64,000 bases of DNA from Bacteroidales bacterium. GTDB lineage: Bacteria; Bacteroidota; Bacteroidia; Bacteroidales; FEN-979. Below the pieces are notes generated by a model. That model did no database searches, was not told the DNA's origin, and was given only the letters and a program-made list of their open reading frames with translations. Numbering within the stretch: position 1 is the stretch's first letter; each line of letters starts with the position of its first letter. A program made the position numbers and the translations under genes. Shown one piece after another: positions 8,835-17,148 of this stretch. The DNA is taken from positions 26,549 through 90,548 of the forward strand of contig JALNWE010000003.1 in the NCBI GenBank assembly GCA_023231065.1, written 5' to 3'.

Positions 8835-10370
8835 TTATTTATCAGCATAGGTAGTCAGCACAAGTCGTTTTTCCCCGATCAGTACTGTTTCACCGATGGT
8901 CTTCATCCCCCTGACGTTGGCCAGGATGGCAGGTGTATCATCCTCGATCATCTGATAGCCTCCTTCTAAACGAGTGGACAGAGGTTTAAAAGGGCTTGTT
9001 TGCGCGATCAGTTGAATGGTTTCCACTCCAAAAGGAGCATCACAGACAAATTTATCGGGTAACAAGAGAGGTTTGCCTGACTGGTCTTCATTAATATACC
9101 TGCTATCAGCCAACAAGGTTTTCCTGCCATCTGAAAGATAGTATATCAGCCGGATATAACAGGGTTGGTCAACCTTCACATAAACGCGCATGGTATCATT
9201 ACGGGTAAAAACCGGGTTATCCTTCCCCCGGTTTGTCCACAGATCAACGAATAGGCCTCCTCCGGTAATTTCATTTTCCGAAAATTGTTTCTGTTGGACT
9301 ACTGCCTGGTTATAATTATCAGCAATGTATTTGATGGCATTATCATTACACCACTTCTCCGGCAGGAATTCCTGTACGCTGGCGATATTCCGTCCGGTTT
9401 TTGCATGACGTAAATTGACAATGATCTTGATATTTTCTCCCTCTTTCCAATAGGTTCCCGATAAAACATAACCGGTGGTGTCAGGTTCCATCAGTCCCCG
9501 GTAAACCACTTCATGTGATTTCAGGGTAATTCCCTGGCGGACAATTTTTTGTTCCAGATTAGCGGCGAAACGAACTGAAAATTCGCTGCCCATGCGTGTA
9601 TTCTGAAAGGTGAAAGATCCGATCTGGATTCCCCCGGGAAGGTCTTTTACCGTAAGCTGTTGTTTTAATCCATCCGCTATCAGCAGGCAAAGATCATCCA
9701 ATGAATTAACTCTTTCTTTTCTCAGGTTTTGCAACCGTTGATTGATGAGCAGCCCATAATCATCGCCACCTTCCGGTAAAGGTTCTTTACCGATGGCAAC
9801 CAGCACTGCCTCATCGTTTTCAATCTCCCGGACCATGGGATAACAATCATTAAAAGTTTTCAAGGCTGATTCGATGTCGCCGGATTTGACATAAGTATCA
9901 CCGGCATCCAGTTTGCTTTTTAGTTGTTTTCGCTTTTCCGCCAGATCAGATGTACATCCTTTTATCAGGTCTGCAATTTTGATATAGGCAAAGGCATAAA
10001 CTGTTTTTTTCTTCGTGTCGTAACATGTCTCTGTCTTCAACCCGTATAACTGTGCCTCCGATGTTGAGACACTGGCCTGTTTGAAATGCTCGTACGATTG
10101 GGTATTCAGGTTTTCCAGGTTCAGGGTGGCAGAACTTGATATATTTGTCTGGATGGTCTCCACCAGTTGGGATTTAGCAAATCCCAGGTGTTTTTGACGA
10201 AGTTCATCGGGATTGCCGGTTTTTTTAATGGATTCTGAAGAGAAACCGGTCAGGTACAACGTTTCAGGGTACTGCAATTTTCGCTGGACAGGGTCGGTCC
10301 AGGCAGGGTTTTGTGTTAATCCTTCCATGCCCAGCATCAGAAGGACAGTGCAGAAAATCAAGTTTTTCAT
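8835..10370 (-). CDS. Exported LPP20-like/DUF4384 protein
   Basis: The 511-residue protein carries a signal peptide and then an LPP20-like region (about residues 30-135; LGFAKSQLVETIQTNIS, KTVYAFAYIKIADL). A TPR-like helical stretch follows (KLDAGDTYVKSGDIESALK). The middle part (about 215-345) resembles lipoprotein domains that act on outer-surface assemblies, with GGIQIGSFTFQNTRMGSEF. The C-terminal 130 residues (TRNDTMRVYVKVDQPCYIRLIY, APFGVETIQLIAQTSPF) match DUF4384, a domain often found on or beside caspase-like and kinase-like proteins. It lies between two caspase genes with gaps of 5 and 6 bases, so it is probably their partner or scaffold. No catalytic motif is visible. Confidence 0.75.
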   Translation of the reverse strand: MKNLIFCTVLLMLGMEGLTQNPAWTDPVQRKLQYPETLYLTGFSSESIKKTGNPDELRQKHLGFAKSQLVETIQTNISSSATLNLENLNTQSYEHFKQASVSTSEAQLYGLKTETCYDTKKKTVYAFAYIKIADLIKGCTSDLAEKRKQLKSKLDAGDTYVKSGDIESALKTFNDCYPMVREIENDEAVLVAIGKEPLPEGGDDYGLLINQRLQNLRKERVNSLDDLCLLIADGLKQQLTVKDLPGGIQIGSFTFQNTRMGSEFSVRFAANLEQKIVRQGITLKSHEVVYRGLMEPDTTGYVLSGTYWKEGENIKIIVNLRHAKTGRNIASVQEFLPEKWCNDNAIKYIADNYNQAVVQQKQFSENEITGGGLFVDLWTNRGKDNPVFTRNDTMRVYVKVDQPCYIRLIYYLSDGRKTLLADSRYINEDQSGKPLLLPDKFVCDAPFGVETIQLIAQTSPFKPLSTRLEGGYQMIEDDTPAILANVRGMKTIGETVLIGEKRLVLTTYADK

Positions 10371-10375
10371 AGGTT

Positions 10376-12199
10376 TTATTCTTCTCTGACAATGCGGAAA
10401 CCAACATCGGGATATTTATCATCGGGTTTAAGTCCTTTCCGGAAGGTGATTTTCAATTCACCAGACCTGTTTTTATATCCGCCGCCGCGGATAACGCGGT
10501 GGTTACCTTTGTCTGGTCCTTGGGGATCAAATGTTGACTTAGGGTAATAATAAGTGGCGCTAAACCAATCGTTACACCATTCAAAGACATTTCCGCTCAT
10601 GTCGTAAATTCCCAGTTCATTGGGCTGTTTTTGACCGACCGCATGGGTACACCTGCCTGCATTCTTTTCATACCAGCCCACATCATCAGCATCTTTTCCA
10701 CCGGCAAAACTATAATCTTTGCTATTGTTTCCACCTTGTGCGGCATATTCCCATTCGGCCTCGGTGGGCAAGCGGTATTTTTTCCCGGTCTTCTGGTTTA
10801 AAGCATTCAGGAATACTTGTATATCCACATAACTAACTTGTTCCACGGGGCATTCATCGCAATTTTGAGTATAGGAGGGATTGCTTCCTGTGATTTCCCT
10901 CCATTGTTTCTGGGTGACTTCAAATTTTCCGATATAGAAACTTTTCATAGTAACCAGACGGGATTTTGAGATGGAGGAGGCTCCTGGCTTGGGAAAACCC
11001 GGAGAGGGCGGGCGCGGAAGATTACCACCGATATCGAAGGGGCCACCGTCAACATGGATCATAGGAATAAAGTCGTTGGCAACATGGAAGGCATCATTGG
11101 TGGTGGTTTCCGGCGTTATTTCAACTGGTGGGGGAACTTCGTTTTTTTTCCCCGCATCTTTTTCTTTACCCCGCTTTTTTGAAGGTTTTGCCGCGGGGGG
11201 AGCAGAAGCCACTGTGGCAGCCTCTTGTTTTTCTGCAGGTCTCACAGCAGCAGTCCCGGCTGGTTGGGTTGTTATGGCAGCAGCGGCTGGTTGGACGTTA
11301 GTTGTCGTAGCAGGGGCAGCGCCCAATGTGCCTGTAGATTCTCCCGTAATCGGAAACACAAAATCTCCTTTATCAAGATTTGGGCTCCGTATTTTACCAT
11401 ACTGTGGATGTTGAGAGTTCCTGGAATAATTGACAACGGTGGATTGCAGAAAATCGCCCAATTCACTTCCTGTAACATAACCATCTTTATCCACGTCAGC
11501 TTCGCCTTTTAATGCCCTGACAAATTGTTCGCCAAATACGCTTTTATCCGGAACCATTTCTTCAGCGCTTCCACTGGTAATAAATTGCCTTACCGGTAAG
11601 GTGGTTTTATAGCTGATGATAGCCGGGACTGCCCGTGTGCTTGTGAATAAAGATCCGGAAAAACAGGCGTCAAAAATAAAAAGGGCATGCTTGGCCTGAA
11701 GCCTCCGGGCATAAATCTCAATTTGGGCCATCTCCATGGCCTGGCTTTGGAATTTAGCCAGGTCATAATTGGGATTAGGCGCATCAACCGGGACAATGTA
11801 ACCCAGTTCCTCGCCATAGTTAGTCTTCACGGTATAGCCATGGCCGGCGAAGTAAAACAACAACCTGTTATCAACTACCTGGCCATTCCTGGAAATAAAA
11901 TCTGTAAAAGCCTTGTCAAGCTCTGACTTGGTGGGATCCATTACTACTTCAACCTTGAAACCATTTTTTTCAAGCGCCTGTTTTACTTCCGCAATTTCAT
12001 CTTTAACCCCCGGCAATTGCGACCATCCATTGGAATATTGAGTAACCCCTATGACCAGCGCAAAACTACCCTGATACAGGGTTGTCGGTTTGCCCTCGAC
12101 CGGGATCTCAACCGCTTTCATCCCACGATCCTGAGCTGATAAAGCCAGACCGGAAAGAATAAAAACAATCAGAAAAAAGATACTTTTTTTCATGTTCAA
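10376..12199 (-). CDS. Exported caspase-like (C14) protease fused to FGE-like domain
   Basis: The 607-residue protein has a signal peptide, a C14 core with intact His120 (FYFAGHGY) and Cys179 (IFDACFSG), an EF-hand-like loop (DVDKDGYVTGSE, about 235-246), a 90-residue Ala/Pro/Thr/Lys linker, and a C-terminal formylglycine-generating-enzyme-like (sulfatase-modifying) domain from about 376 with RLPTEAEWEYAAQGG, DMSGNVFEWCND and VIRGGGYKN. The paired catalytic cysteines of true FGE that follow the RGG motif are missing, so this part more likely binds ligand than modifies sulfatases. It is the first gene of the operon; a -7 box lies 17 bases before the ATG. ATG codons at positions 1 and 3 are equally possible starts. 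Confidence 0.88.
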   Translation of the reverse strand: MNMKKSIFFLIVFILSGLALSAQDRGMKAVEIPVEGKPTTLYQGSFALVIGVTQYSNGWSQLPGVKDEIAEVKQALEKNGFKVEVVMDPTKSELDKAFTDFISRNGQVVDNRLLFYFAGHGYTVKTNYGEELGYIVPVDAPNPNYDLAKFQSQAMEMAQIEIYARRLQAKHALFIFDACFSGSLFTSTRAVPAIISYKTTLPVRQFITSGSAEEMVPDKSVFGEQFVRALKGEADVDKDGYVTGSELGDFLQSTVVNYSRNSQHPQYGKIRSPNLDKGDFVFPITGESTGTLGAAPATTTNVQPAAAAITTQPAGTAAVRPAEKQEAATVASAPPAAKPSKKRGKEKDAGKKNEVPPPVEITPETTTNDAFHVANDFIPMIHVDGGPFDIGGNLPRPPSPGFPKPGASSISKSRLVTMKSFYIGKFEVTQKQWREITGSNPSYTQNCDECPVEQVSYVDIQVFLNALNQKTGKKYRLPTEAEWEYAAQGGNNSKDYSFAGGKDADDVGWYEKNAGRCTHAVGQKQPNELGIYDMSGNVFEWCNDWFSATYYYPKSTFDPQGPDKGNHRVIRGGGYKNRSGELKITFRKGLKPDDKYPDVGFRIVREE

Positions 12200-12216
12200 T
12201 GCGGATTAATGGTATT

Positions 12217-12224
12217 CAAAGATA
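12217..12224 (-). promoter_or_regulatory. Bacteroidota -7 box for the caspase operon
   Basis: On the minus strand this reads TATCTTTG, a match to TAnnTTTG, 17 bases before the ATG of the caspase-FGE gene. No TTTG element is visible at the expected upstream distance. Confidence 0.45.
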
Positions 12225-12361
12225 ATGAAAAATATTCCGGAAACCATATCCTATTCGCTTTTTTTACAGCATCATCCGGGAATCATATACCTCCTCATCT
12301 CCCCTTACCTGAAACCAGGCCATATTCTGCAAACAGGAACCGTCCGACTGGTTAATTATCA

Positions 12362-12393
12362 TTTGCGGATGTTCCCGATTATATCTATTTTTG
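12362..12393 (+). promoter_or_regulatory. Bacteroidota promoter, TTTG-N20-TATTTTTG
   Basis: TTTG at 12362-12365 and TATTTTTG at 12386-12393 are spaced by exactly 20 bases. This should drive pyrK-pyrD, whose first ATG is at 12416. Confidence 0.7.
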
Positions 12394-12415
12394 TTGAAAG
12401 GTCCATCTACCCTCT

Positions 12416-13195
12416 ATGGTTTTCAAAAAGAATATCGGGGATCTGACTGTGATCAGGAATCTCCGGTTAAACCAACGTCATTTTCTGCTTGAATTGCAAT
12501 CGGAAAAGCCATTTCCCGTCATGCTTCCCGGTCAATTTGTCCAGGCTTTTGTAAAAGATGCTCCGGTTACTTTTCTTCGCCGGCCTTTTTCCATACATGC
12601 GGTTAATTTTACTCAAAACATTTTAAAACTGCTGATTCAGATCAAAGGGGAAGGCACAAGGCATTTATCGACCCTCAGGGAAGGAGAAAAACTGAACCTG
12701 ATCTTTCCATTGGGTAACTCTTTTACAATACCCCATACAAAAGAGGTCCTCTTGATAGGTGGTGGCTGTGGCGTTGCTCCTTTACTGTTCCTTGCCCAAT
12801 TTCTCAACCAGCAACAAATAAAACCTTCTATTCTACTGGGGTTCAGGACAAAAGATGATATTTTTGAAATCGAGGAATATTCAAGGTATGGAAAAGTATT
12901 TATATCCACCGATGATGGCAGCGAAGGTGAAAAAGGGTTGGTGGTTGACCATTCTCTTTTTCAAAAAGAGCGCCTTCCTTTCAAGAAAATATATTGCTGC
13001 GGCCCTGAGGCCATGATGAAATTCGTTGACCGTATTGCAAAATTTCACCATATTGACTGCGAAGTCTCGCTCGAAAACACCATGGCCTGTGGTTTTGGCG
13101 TATGCCTGTGCTGCATCGCCCCTACCGATAAAGGCAATGAACGGGTTTGCACGGAAGGGCCGGTGTTCAATACGAAAAGGCTGGCAGGATGGTAG
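12416..13195 (+). CDS. pyrK: Dihydroorotate dehydrogenase B, electron transfer subunit
   Basis: PyrK passes electrons from PyrD to NAD+ during orotate formation in pyrimidine synthesis. The 259 residues show the FAD-binding RRPFS (residues 55-59), the NAD-binding GGGCGVAPLL near residue 115, and a C-terminal [2Fe-2S] site made of Cys225, Cys230, Cys233 and Cys245 (CGFGVCLCC...VC). Length and order match the family. pyrD follows after 71 bases, giving the two subunits of the class 1B enzyme, which does not need quinone or fumarate and suits anaerobic or facultative growth. The ATG at 12416 is 22 bases behind a full promoter. Confidence 0.95.
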   Translation: MVFKKNIGDLTVIRNLRLNQRHFLLELQSEKPFPVMLPGQFVQAFVKDAPVTFLRRPFSIHAVNFTQNILKLLIQIKGEGTRHLSTLREGEKLNLIFPLGNSFTIPHTKEVLLIGGGCGVAPLLFLAQFLNQQQIKPSILLGFRTKDDIFEIEEYSRYGKVFISTDDGSEGEKGLVVDHSLFQKERLPFKKIYCCGPEAMMKFVDRIAKFHHIDCEVSLENTMACGFGVCLCCIAPTDKGNERVCTEGPVFNTKRLAGW

Positions 13196-13266
13196 CATTG
13201 AATAGAGTAACAACTCTGATTTTCTTATCAGTTCATTTACAAATCGTCAACAGTCAATCCTAATAA

Positions 13267-14184
13267 ATGGCAGAGTTAGCAATAAACATTGCAGGATTAA
13301 ATTTCAGGAATCCTGTCACCACAGCCTCAGGAACTTTTGGCTATGGGGAAGAATTTCTCGATTTTCTTGATCCGGATCAGTTAGGAGGCATTTTTGTCAA
13401 AGCCGTGACCGGGAAAAACCGCGATGGGAACGCGTATCCGCGGATGGCTGAAACGACAGGAGGCATGCTGAATTCAGTTGGTCTGCAAAATAAAGGAATC
13501 GATCATTTCTGCCGGGAGATCTATCCTAAGATCAGGAACTTCAACACGAATATCATGGTGAATGTTTCCGGATCGACTATCGAAGAGTACATGACAGTAG
13601 CAGAAAGGATCAATGAGCTGGATGACATACCAGCCATTGAACTCAATATCTCCTGCCCCAATGTGAAACTTGGCGGGATGGCCTTTGGCACAGTCCCCGC
13701 TATGGCACGGGAAGTCACCGCGGCGGTCCGGAAAGTTTATCACAAAGTAATGATGGTAAAACTTTCTCCCAATGTAACAAACATTACCGAGATCGCACGG
13801 GCCGTTACTGATGGCGGAGCCGACGTGATTACCCTGATCAATACCCTCCTTGGGATGGCAATCGATGCTGAAACCCAGCGTCCGGTCTTATCTACCATCA
13901 CCGGCGGATTATCCGGTCCGGCCATCAAACCTGTAGCGCTTCGAATGGTATGGCAGGTACATAAAGCTGTGCCTGTCCCTGTTATTGGCCTTGGAGGGAT
14001 CATGAACGCCACGGACGCCATTGAATTCATCCTGGCAGGAGCCTCGGCAGTTCAGGTTGGGACAGCCAATTTTATTGACCCACAGGCCAGTATTAAAATC
14101 ATCCGGGGCATTGAAGAATATTTGACACGACACAACATAAGCTCTATCAGGGAATTGATCGGAGCATTAAGGACTGATGTTTAA
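13267..14184 (+). CDS. pyrD: Dihydroorotate dehydrogenase B, catalytic subunit
   Basis: Converts dihydroorotate to orotate with FMN, handing electrons to PyrK. The 305-residue TIM-barrel protein has the family's opening (GLNFRNPVTTASGTFGYGEE), the catalytic Cys130 in LNISCPNVK, and the FMN phosphate-binding GLGGI and VQVGTANF segments near the C-terminus. The cysteine rather than serine base marks it as class 1. It follows pyrK in the same direction, with no promoter visible in the 71-base gap, so cotranscription is likely. Confidence 0.96.
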   Translation: MAELAINIAGLNFRNPVTTASGTFGYGEEFLDFLDPDQLGGIFVKAVTGKNRDGNAYPRMAETTGGMLNSVGLQNKGIDHFCREIYPKIRNFNTNIMVNVSGSTIEEYMTVAERINELDDIPAIELNISCPNVKLGGMAFGTVPAMAREVTAAVRKVYHKVMMVKLSPNVTNITEIARAVTDGGADVITLINTLLGMAIDAETQRPVLSTITGGLSGPAIKPVALRMVWQVHKAVPVPVIGLGGIMNATDAIEFILAGASAVQVGTANFIDPQASIKIIRGIEEYLTRHNISSIRELIGALRTDV

Positions 14185-14200
14185 TCATAAAACAAAACCC

Positions 14201-14689
14201 ATGAAAAAATGCACTATCTTATTGCTCTGTATCACCCTGCTTGCTTCTGTTGCATGCCGGAAGAAAAATCCTGATCCCCCCGCTCCCGTGCGCTGGGCCT
14301 CCTTCACCCTGAACGGTGTATCAAAAAATTATACGCAGGCATCCAAATTTTCCAAAGATTTGTGTTCTTCTTCAACCTATTGCTGCAGGTTTACCACTGA
14401 TATAAACAATGAAGTGGCAGAACAACTGAAAATCGGGATTCCGGGAGACCCCATCGTGGGCCATATATATCAGACCGGCGAATATCGTTTTTCCTGCTTC
14501 TATGTTGATAAGTCAGGAACACGATATGATCTGGCAACGGCTCCGTTCAGGGTCATATTTTCACTTTGGGAAGGACAGGGTGGATGGGCCAAAGGAACGT
14601 TTTCGGGATGGATGATTTCCACGATGGGAGATTCCATCCATTTTGATAACGGCTTTTTCCAGAATGAGATCTGGACACTTGTTCCCTGA
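14201..14689 (+). CDS. Small lipoprotein of unknown function
   Basis: The ATG at 14201 gives a 162-residue protein with a lipoprotein signal peptide (MKKCTILLLCITLLASVACRKK; lipobox SVAC). The frame opens at 14177, overlapping the end of pyrD, but the later ATG fits the signal peptide. The mature part is beta-rich with a CCRF stretch and several Trp and Gly residues near the end (WEGQGGWAKGTFSGW), which recalls small ligand-binding barrel lipoproteins. No family is recognised. It may be cotranscribed with pyrKD, but no functional link is evident. Confidence 0.7.
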   Translation: MKKCTILLLCITLLASVACRKKNPDPPAPVRWASFTLNGVSKNYTQASKFSKDLCSSSTYCCRFTTDINNEVAEQLKIGIPGDPIVGHIYQTGEYRFSCFYVDKSGTRYDLATAPFRVIFSLWEGQGGWAKGTFSGWMISTMGDSIHFDNGFFQNEIWTLVP

Positions 14690-14733
14690 AAGAGGTAATG
14701 CCAACCCTGGTTTATTACGGGATGTTAACCATG

Positions 14734-15810
14734 CTATAATATATTGACTTCAGGTTCCAGTGTTATCCCAAAGCGGGAATAGACAGAAGAGATGATCCTG
14801 TTCATGAGGTCGAGGATCTGCATTCCTGTCGCGTTACCATAGTTGACCAGCACCAATGATTGATGAGGATGGACCCCCGCATCGCCGTCGCGATATCCTT
14901 TCCACCCGCATTGCTCAATCAGCCAGGCTGCCGGAACCTTTACGCGACCCTTGTTTTCTGTATCCTCTCCCGGTTGTTGTTTGTCTTTCTGCTCCGGATA
15001 CCAGGGCATCATCGGATATAGCTCCAGCAGGTGATCTTTCCTTTCATTCTGTACGAGCGGATTTTTAAAAAAACTGCCGGCATTTCCTATTTCAACCGGA
15101 TCGGGAAGCTTGCGGCGACGGATTGAACAAACTGCTTCGCGGACTTCCGCCATTCCCGGATGTCCGATATTTTTTAACCGTAGTTCTTCACGGATCTGGC
15201 CATAATCAAGTTTAAGTGAATAGGTACCGCTTATTCCGCCAGGAAGGGCTTTGTGAAGATGGAAAGTCACATCTAAAATGATGACCTTCCCCTTCAGGGA
15301 ATTCTTGAAAATGCTGTCGCGATATCCAAAACAACATTGTTCCCGGTTAAAACGACGCTCAATCCCTGTATCAATCTCGACGAAGTGAACCGATTCAACC
15401 AGATCCTTCACCTCCACCCCATAAGCGCCGATGTCCTGGACCGGTGCAGCGCCGACAGTCCCCGGTATCAACGAAAGATTCTCCAATCCGGCCCATCCTT
15501 GTGCCACACAATACTGAACAAATTCGTCCCAGTTCTCCCCCGCTTCAGCTGTGACTTTGACCGTACCGTCATCCTGTTCCTTATATTCAATACCCTTCGA
15601 ATTTATTCTGATAACCAGTCCGTTAAAATTCTTTGTGAAAAGAATATTACTTCCACAACCGAGAATGAGAAAAGGCATGCGGATCATGGACCGGTAATTA
15701 AGCAAGGTAAGGATCTCCTCCCTGGTATGGGGTTCAACAAAATACCGGGCCTGAACCTCCATTCCGAAGGTATGAAAGGGTTTTAGCGAGACTTTCTGAT
15801 CAAGGTGCAT
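14734..15810 (-). CDS. murB: UDP-N-acetylmuramate dehydrogenase
   Basis: MurB reduces UDP-GlcNAc-enolpyruvate to UDP-MurNAc in peptidoglycan synthesis, using FAD and NADPH. The ATG at 15810 gives 358 residues that begin like E. coli MurB (SLKPFHTFGMEV). FAD-binding ILGCGSNILF, the IPGTVGAAPVQDIGAYGVE segment, the proton-donating Ser246 in NAGSFFKNP and the terminal Glu of LEPEV are present. The frame stays open to 15954 but the extra residues are unlike the family. An acidic/polar insert (QKDKQQPGEDTENKG) before the last third is longer than in E. coli. It is divergent from the glycosyltransferase at 15896. Confidence 0.95.
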   Translation of the reverse strand: MHLDQKVSLKPFHTFGMEVQARYFVEPHTREEILTLLNYRSMIRMPFLILGCGSNILFTKNFNGLVIRINSKGIEYKEQDDGTVKVTAEAGENWDEFVQYCVAQGWAGLENLSLIPGTVGAAPVQDIGAYGVEVKDLVESVHFVEIDTGIERRFNREQCCFGYRDSIFKNSLKGKVIILDVTFHLHKALPGGISGTYSLKLDYGQIREELRLKNIGHPGMAEVREAVCSIRRRKLPDPVEIGNAGSFFKNPLVQNERKDHLLELYPMMPWYPEQKDKQQPGEDTENKGRVKVPAAWLIEQCGWKGYRDGDAGVHPHQSLVLVNYGNATGMQILDLMNRIISSVYSRFGITLEPEVNIL

Positions 15811-15839
15811 GGGAAAAAGTAAAAGCCAAAAATAATCCA

Positions 15840-15875
15840 TTTGATCATAACATCGGCGGAAAAGGACTATTTTTG
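15840..15875 (+). promoter_or_regulatory. Probable promoter, TTTG-N24-TATTTTTG
   Basis: TATTTTTG at 15868-15875 fits the -7 consensus and TTTG lies at 15840-15843. The 24-base spacer is a few bases longer than usual. It precedes the TTG-started glycosyltransferase at 15896. Confidence 0.5.
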
Positions 15876-15895
15876 TACATACAGAATACCAGATA

Positions 15896-17080
15896 TTGAA
15901 CCGGACAGGTAACATTTCACGGCAACGTAAAAAAGCCATTGTTTCTGTAACCAATGATCTGACTACTGATCAACGGGTTAACAGAACCTGTCACGCCCTG
16001 TTGAAGGCCGGTTTTGAAGTCCTGCTTGTCGGAAGGGTACGCCCCACGAGCAAACCATTAGCTCCCCGTGTTTATGGTACGCACCGGATGCGACTTTTTT
16101 TCGATAAAGGAGCCTTGTTTTATGCAGAATATAATTTCCGGCTTCTTTGTTACCTCTTGTTCCATCGTTTCACCTTGCTGGTTTCCAATGATACAGATGC
16201 ACTTCCGGCCAATTTTACAGCACACCGCCTGAAGACATTTTTTCACCCGCGATCCGCCCTCCGGCGCCCCCCGGTCCACCTTCACGATTGCCACGAGTAT
16301 TTCAGGGGAGTACCGGAATTAAACGGACGTAAAAAAGTAACATGGACCTGGAAGTGGATCGAAGACCGGATTTTTCCCCGGCTTCACTATGTTTTCGCCG
16401 TCAACCAGTCTGTCGCCGATCTCTATATGTCAGAGTACAAGGTCGGGATCAAAGTAGTGCGGAATGTTCCTTTCCATAAAGTAGAAACAGTAAATAAAGA
16501 CAAAACTGATCTGGGCATCCGGGAAGATCAGAAAATCATCTTGTACCAGGGCGCTGTGAATGTTGACCGGGGGTTGGAGGAAGCAATCCTCTCCATGAAG
16601 TATCTGGAAACTGATGCGGTACTTCTCATAGCCGGAACCGGCGATATCATACAAAATCTTTCTGAGCTTATCAGGAAGAATGGATTGTCAGATAAAGTCA
16701 TGCTTTTGGGGCAGATCCCTTTTCAGGAGTTGCATTGCCTAACCCAATTGGCCGATCTTGGACTTTCGATTGAAAAAGATGTCAGCATCAATTATCATTA
16801 TTGCCTGCCCAATAAATTCCTGGATTATATCCAGGCCCGTGTGCCGGTACTCGTTTCACCTTTCCCGGAAATGAAAGCAATCGTTGACCGGTATCAGATC
16901 GGGGAATATATCCAGGGCCATGAACCGGAAAAACTGGCCCTGCAGTTGGATAATTTGCTTCATGATCAGGATAAACTGACCTTGTACCGCAATAACATGG
17001 TCCCCGCGGCCGCAGACCTTTGCTGGGAGCATGAAGAAACGATACTTCTCGACCTGATCCACGAAGCCTTGGAAAATTGA
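15896..17080 (+). CDS. Glycosyltransferase, GT4-like
   Basis: A 394-residue GT-B fold protein. The N-terminal half opens with a Rossmann strand (KAIVSVTNDLTTDQRVNRTC) and contains HLHDCHEYF; the C-terminal half has the nucleotide-sugar-binding features ILYQGAVNVDRGLEEAI, LLIAGTG, VMLLGQIPF and a LPNKFLDYIQARVPVL segment with the usual acidic/Lys pattern. This is typical of family 4 transferases in lipopolysaccharide, capsule or glycan assembly. The reading frame has no ATG before residue 64, so the TTG at 15896, 20 bases behind a -7 box, is taken as start. It is followed after 68 bases by another glycosyltransferase. Confidence 0.82.
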   Translation: MNRTGNISRQRKKAIVSVTNDLTTDQRVNRTCHALLKAGFEVLLVGRVRPTSKPLAPRVYGTHRMRLFFDKGALFYAEYNFRLLCYLLFHRFTLLVSNDTDALPANFTAHRLKTFFHPRSALRRPPVHLHDCHEYFRGVPELNGRKKVTWTWKWIEDRIFPRLHYVFAVNQSVADLYMSEYKVGIKVVRNVPFHKVETVNKDKTDLGIREDQKIILYQGAVNVDRGLEEAILSMKYLETDAVLLIAGTGDIIQNLSELIRKNGLSDKVMLLGQIPFQELHCLTQLADLGLSIEKDVSINYHYCLPNKFLDYIQARVPVLVSPFPEMKAIVDRYQIGEYIQGHEPEKLALQLDNLLHDQDKLTLYRNNMVPAAADLCWEHEETILLDLIHEALEN

Positions 17081-17148
17081 ATTGAAGATCACAACTAATT
17101 ATCATTAAGTTATTTATAAAACAATAATAACCAATTAATTTTTCATTA

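Noticed and set aside
10376..11100. FGE domain as a functional sulfatase-activating enzyme
   Set aside because: The two catalytic cysteines are missing and no sulfatase gene lies in the window.
7647..12199. Caspase genes as part of a CRISPR-Cas (Craspase) or antiphage system
   Set aside because: No Cas protein, reverse transcriptase, NTPase sensor or CRISPR is nearby, and both caspases carry signal peptides, which points to the envelope.
12225..12446. Small open frame upstream of pyrK
   Set aside because: It overlaps the promoter and the pyrK start, and its translation shows no signal peptide, domain or similarity.
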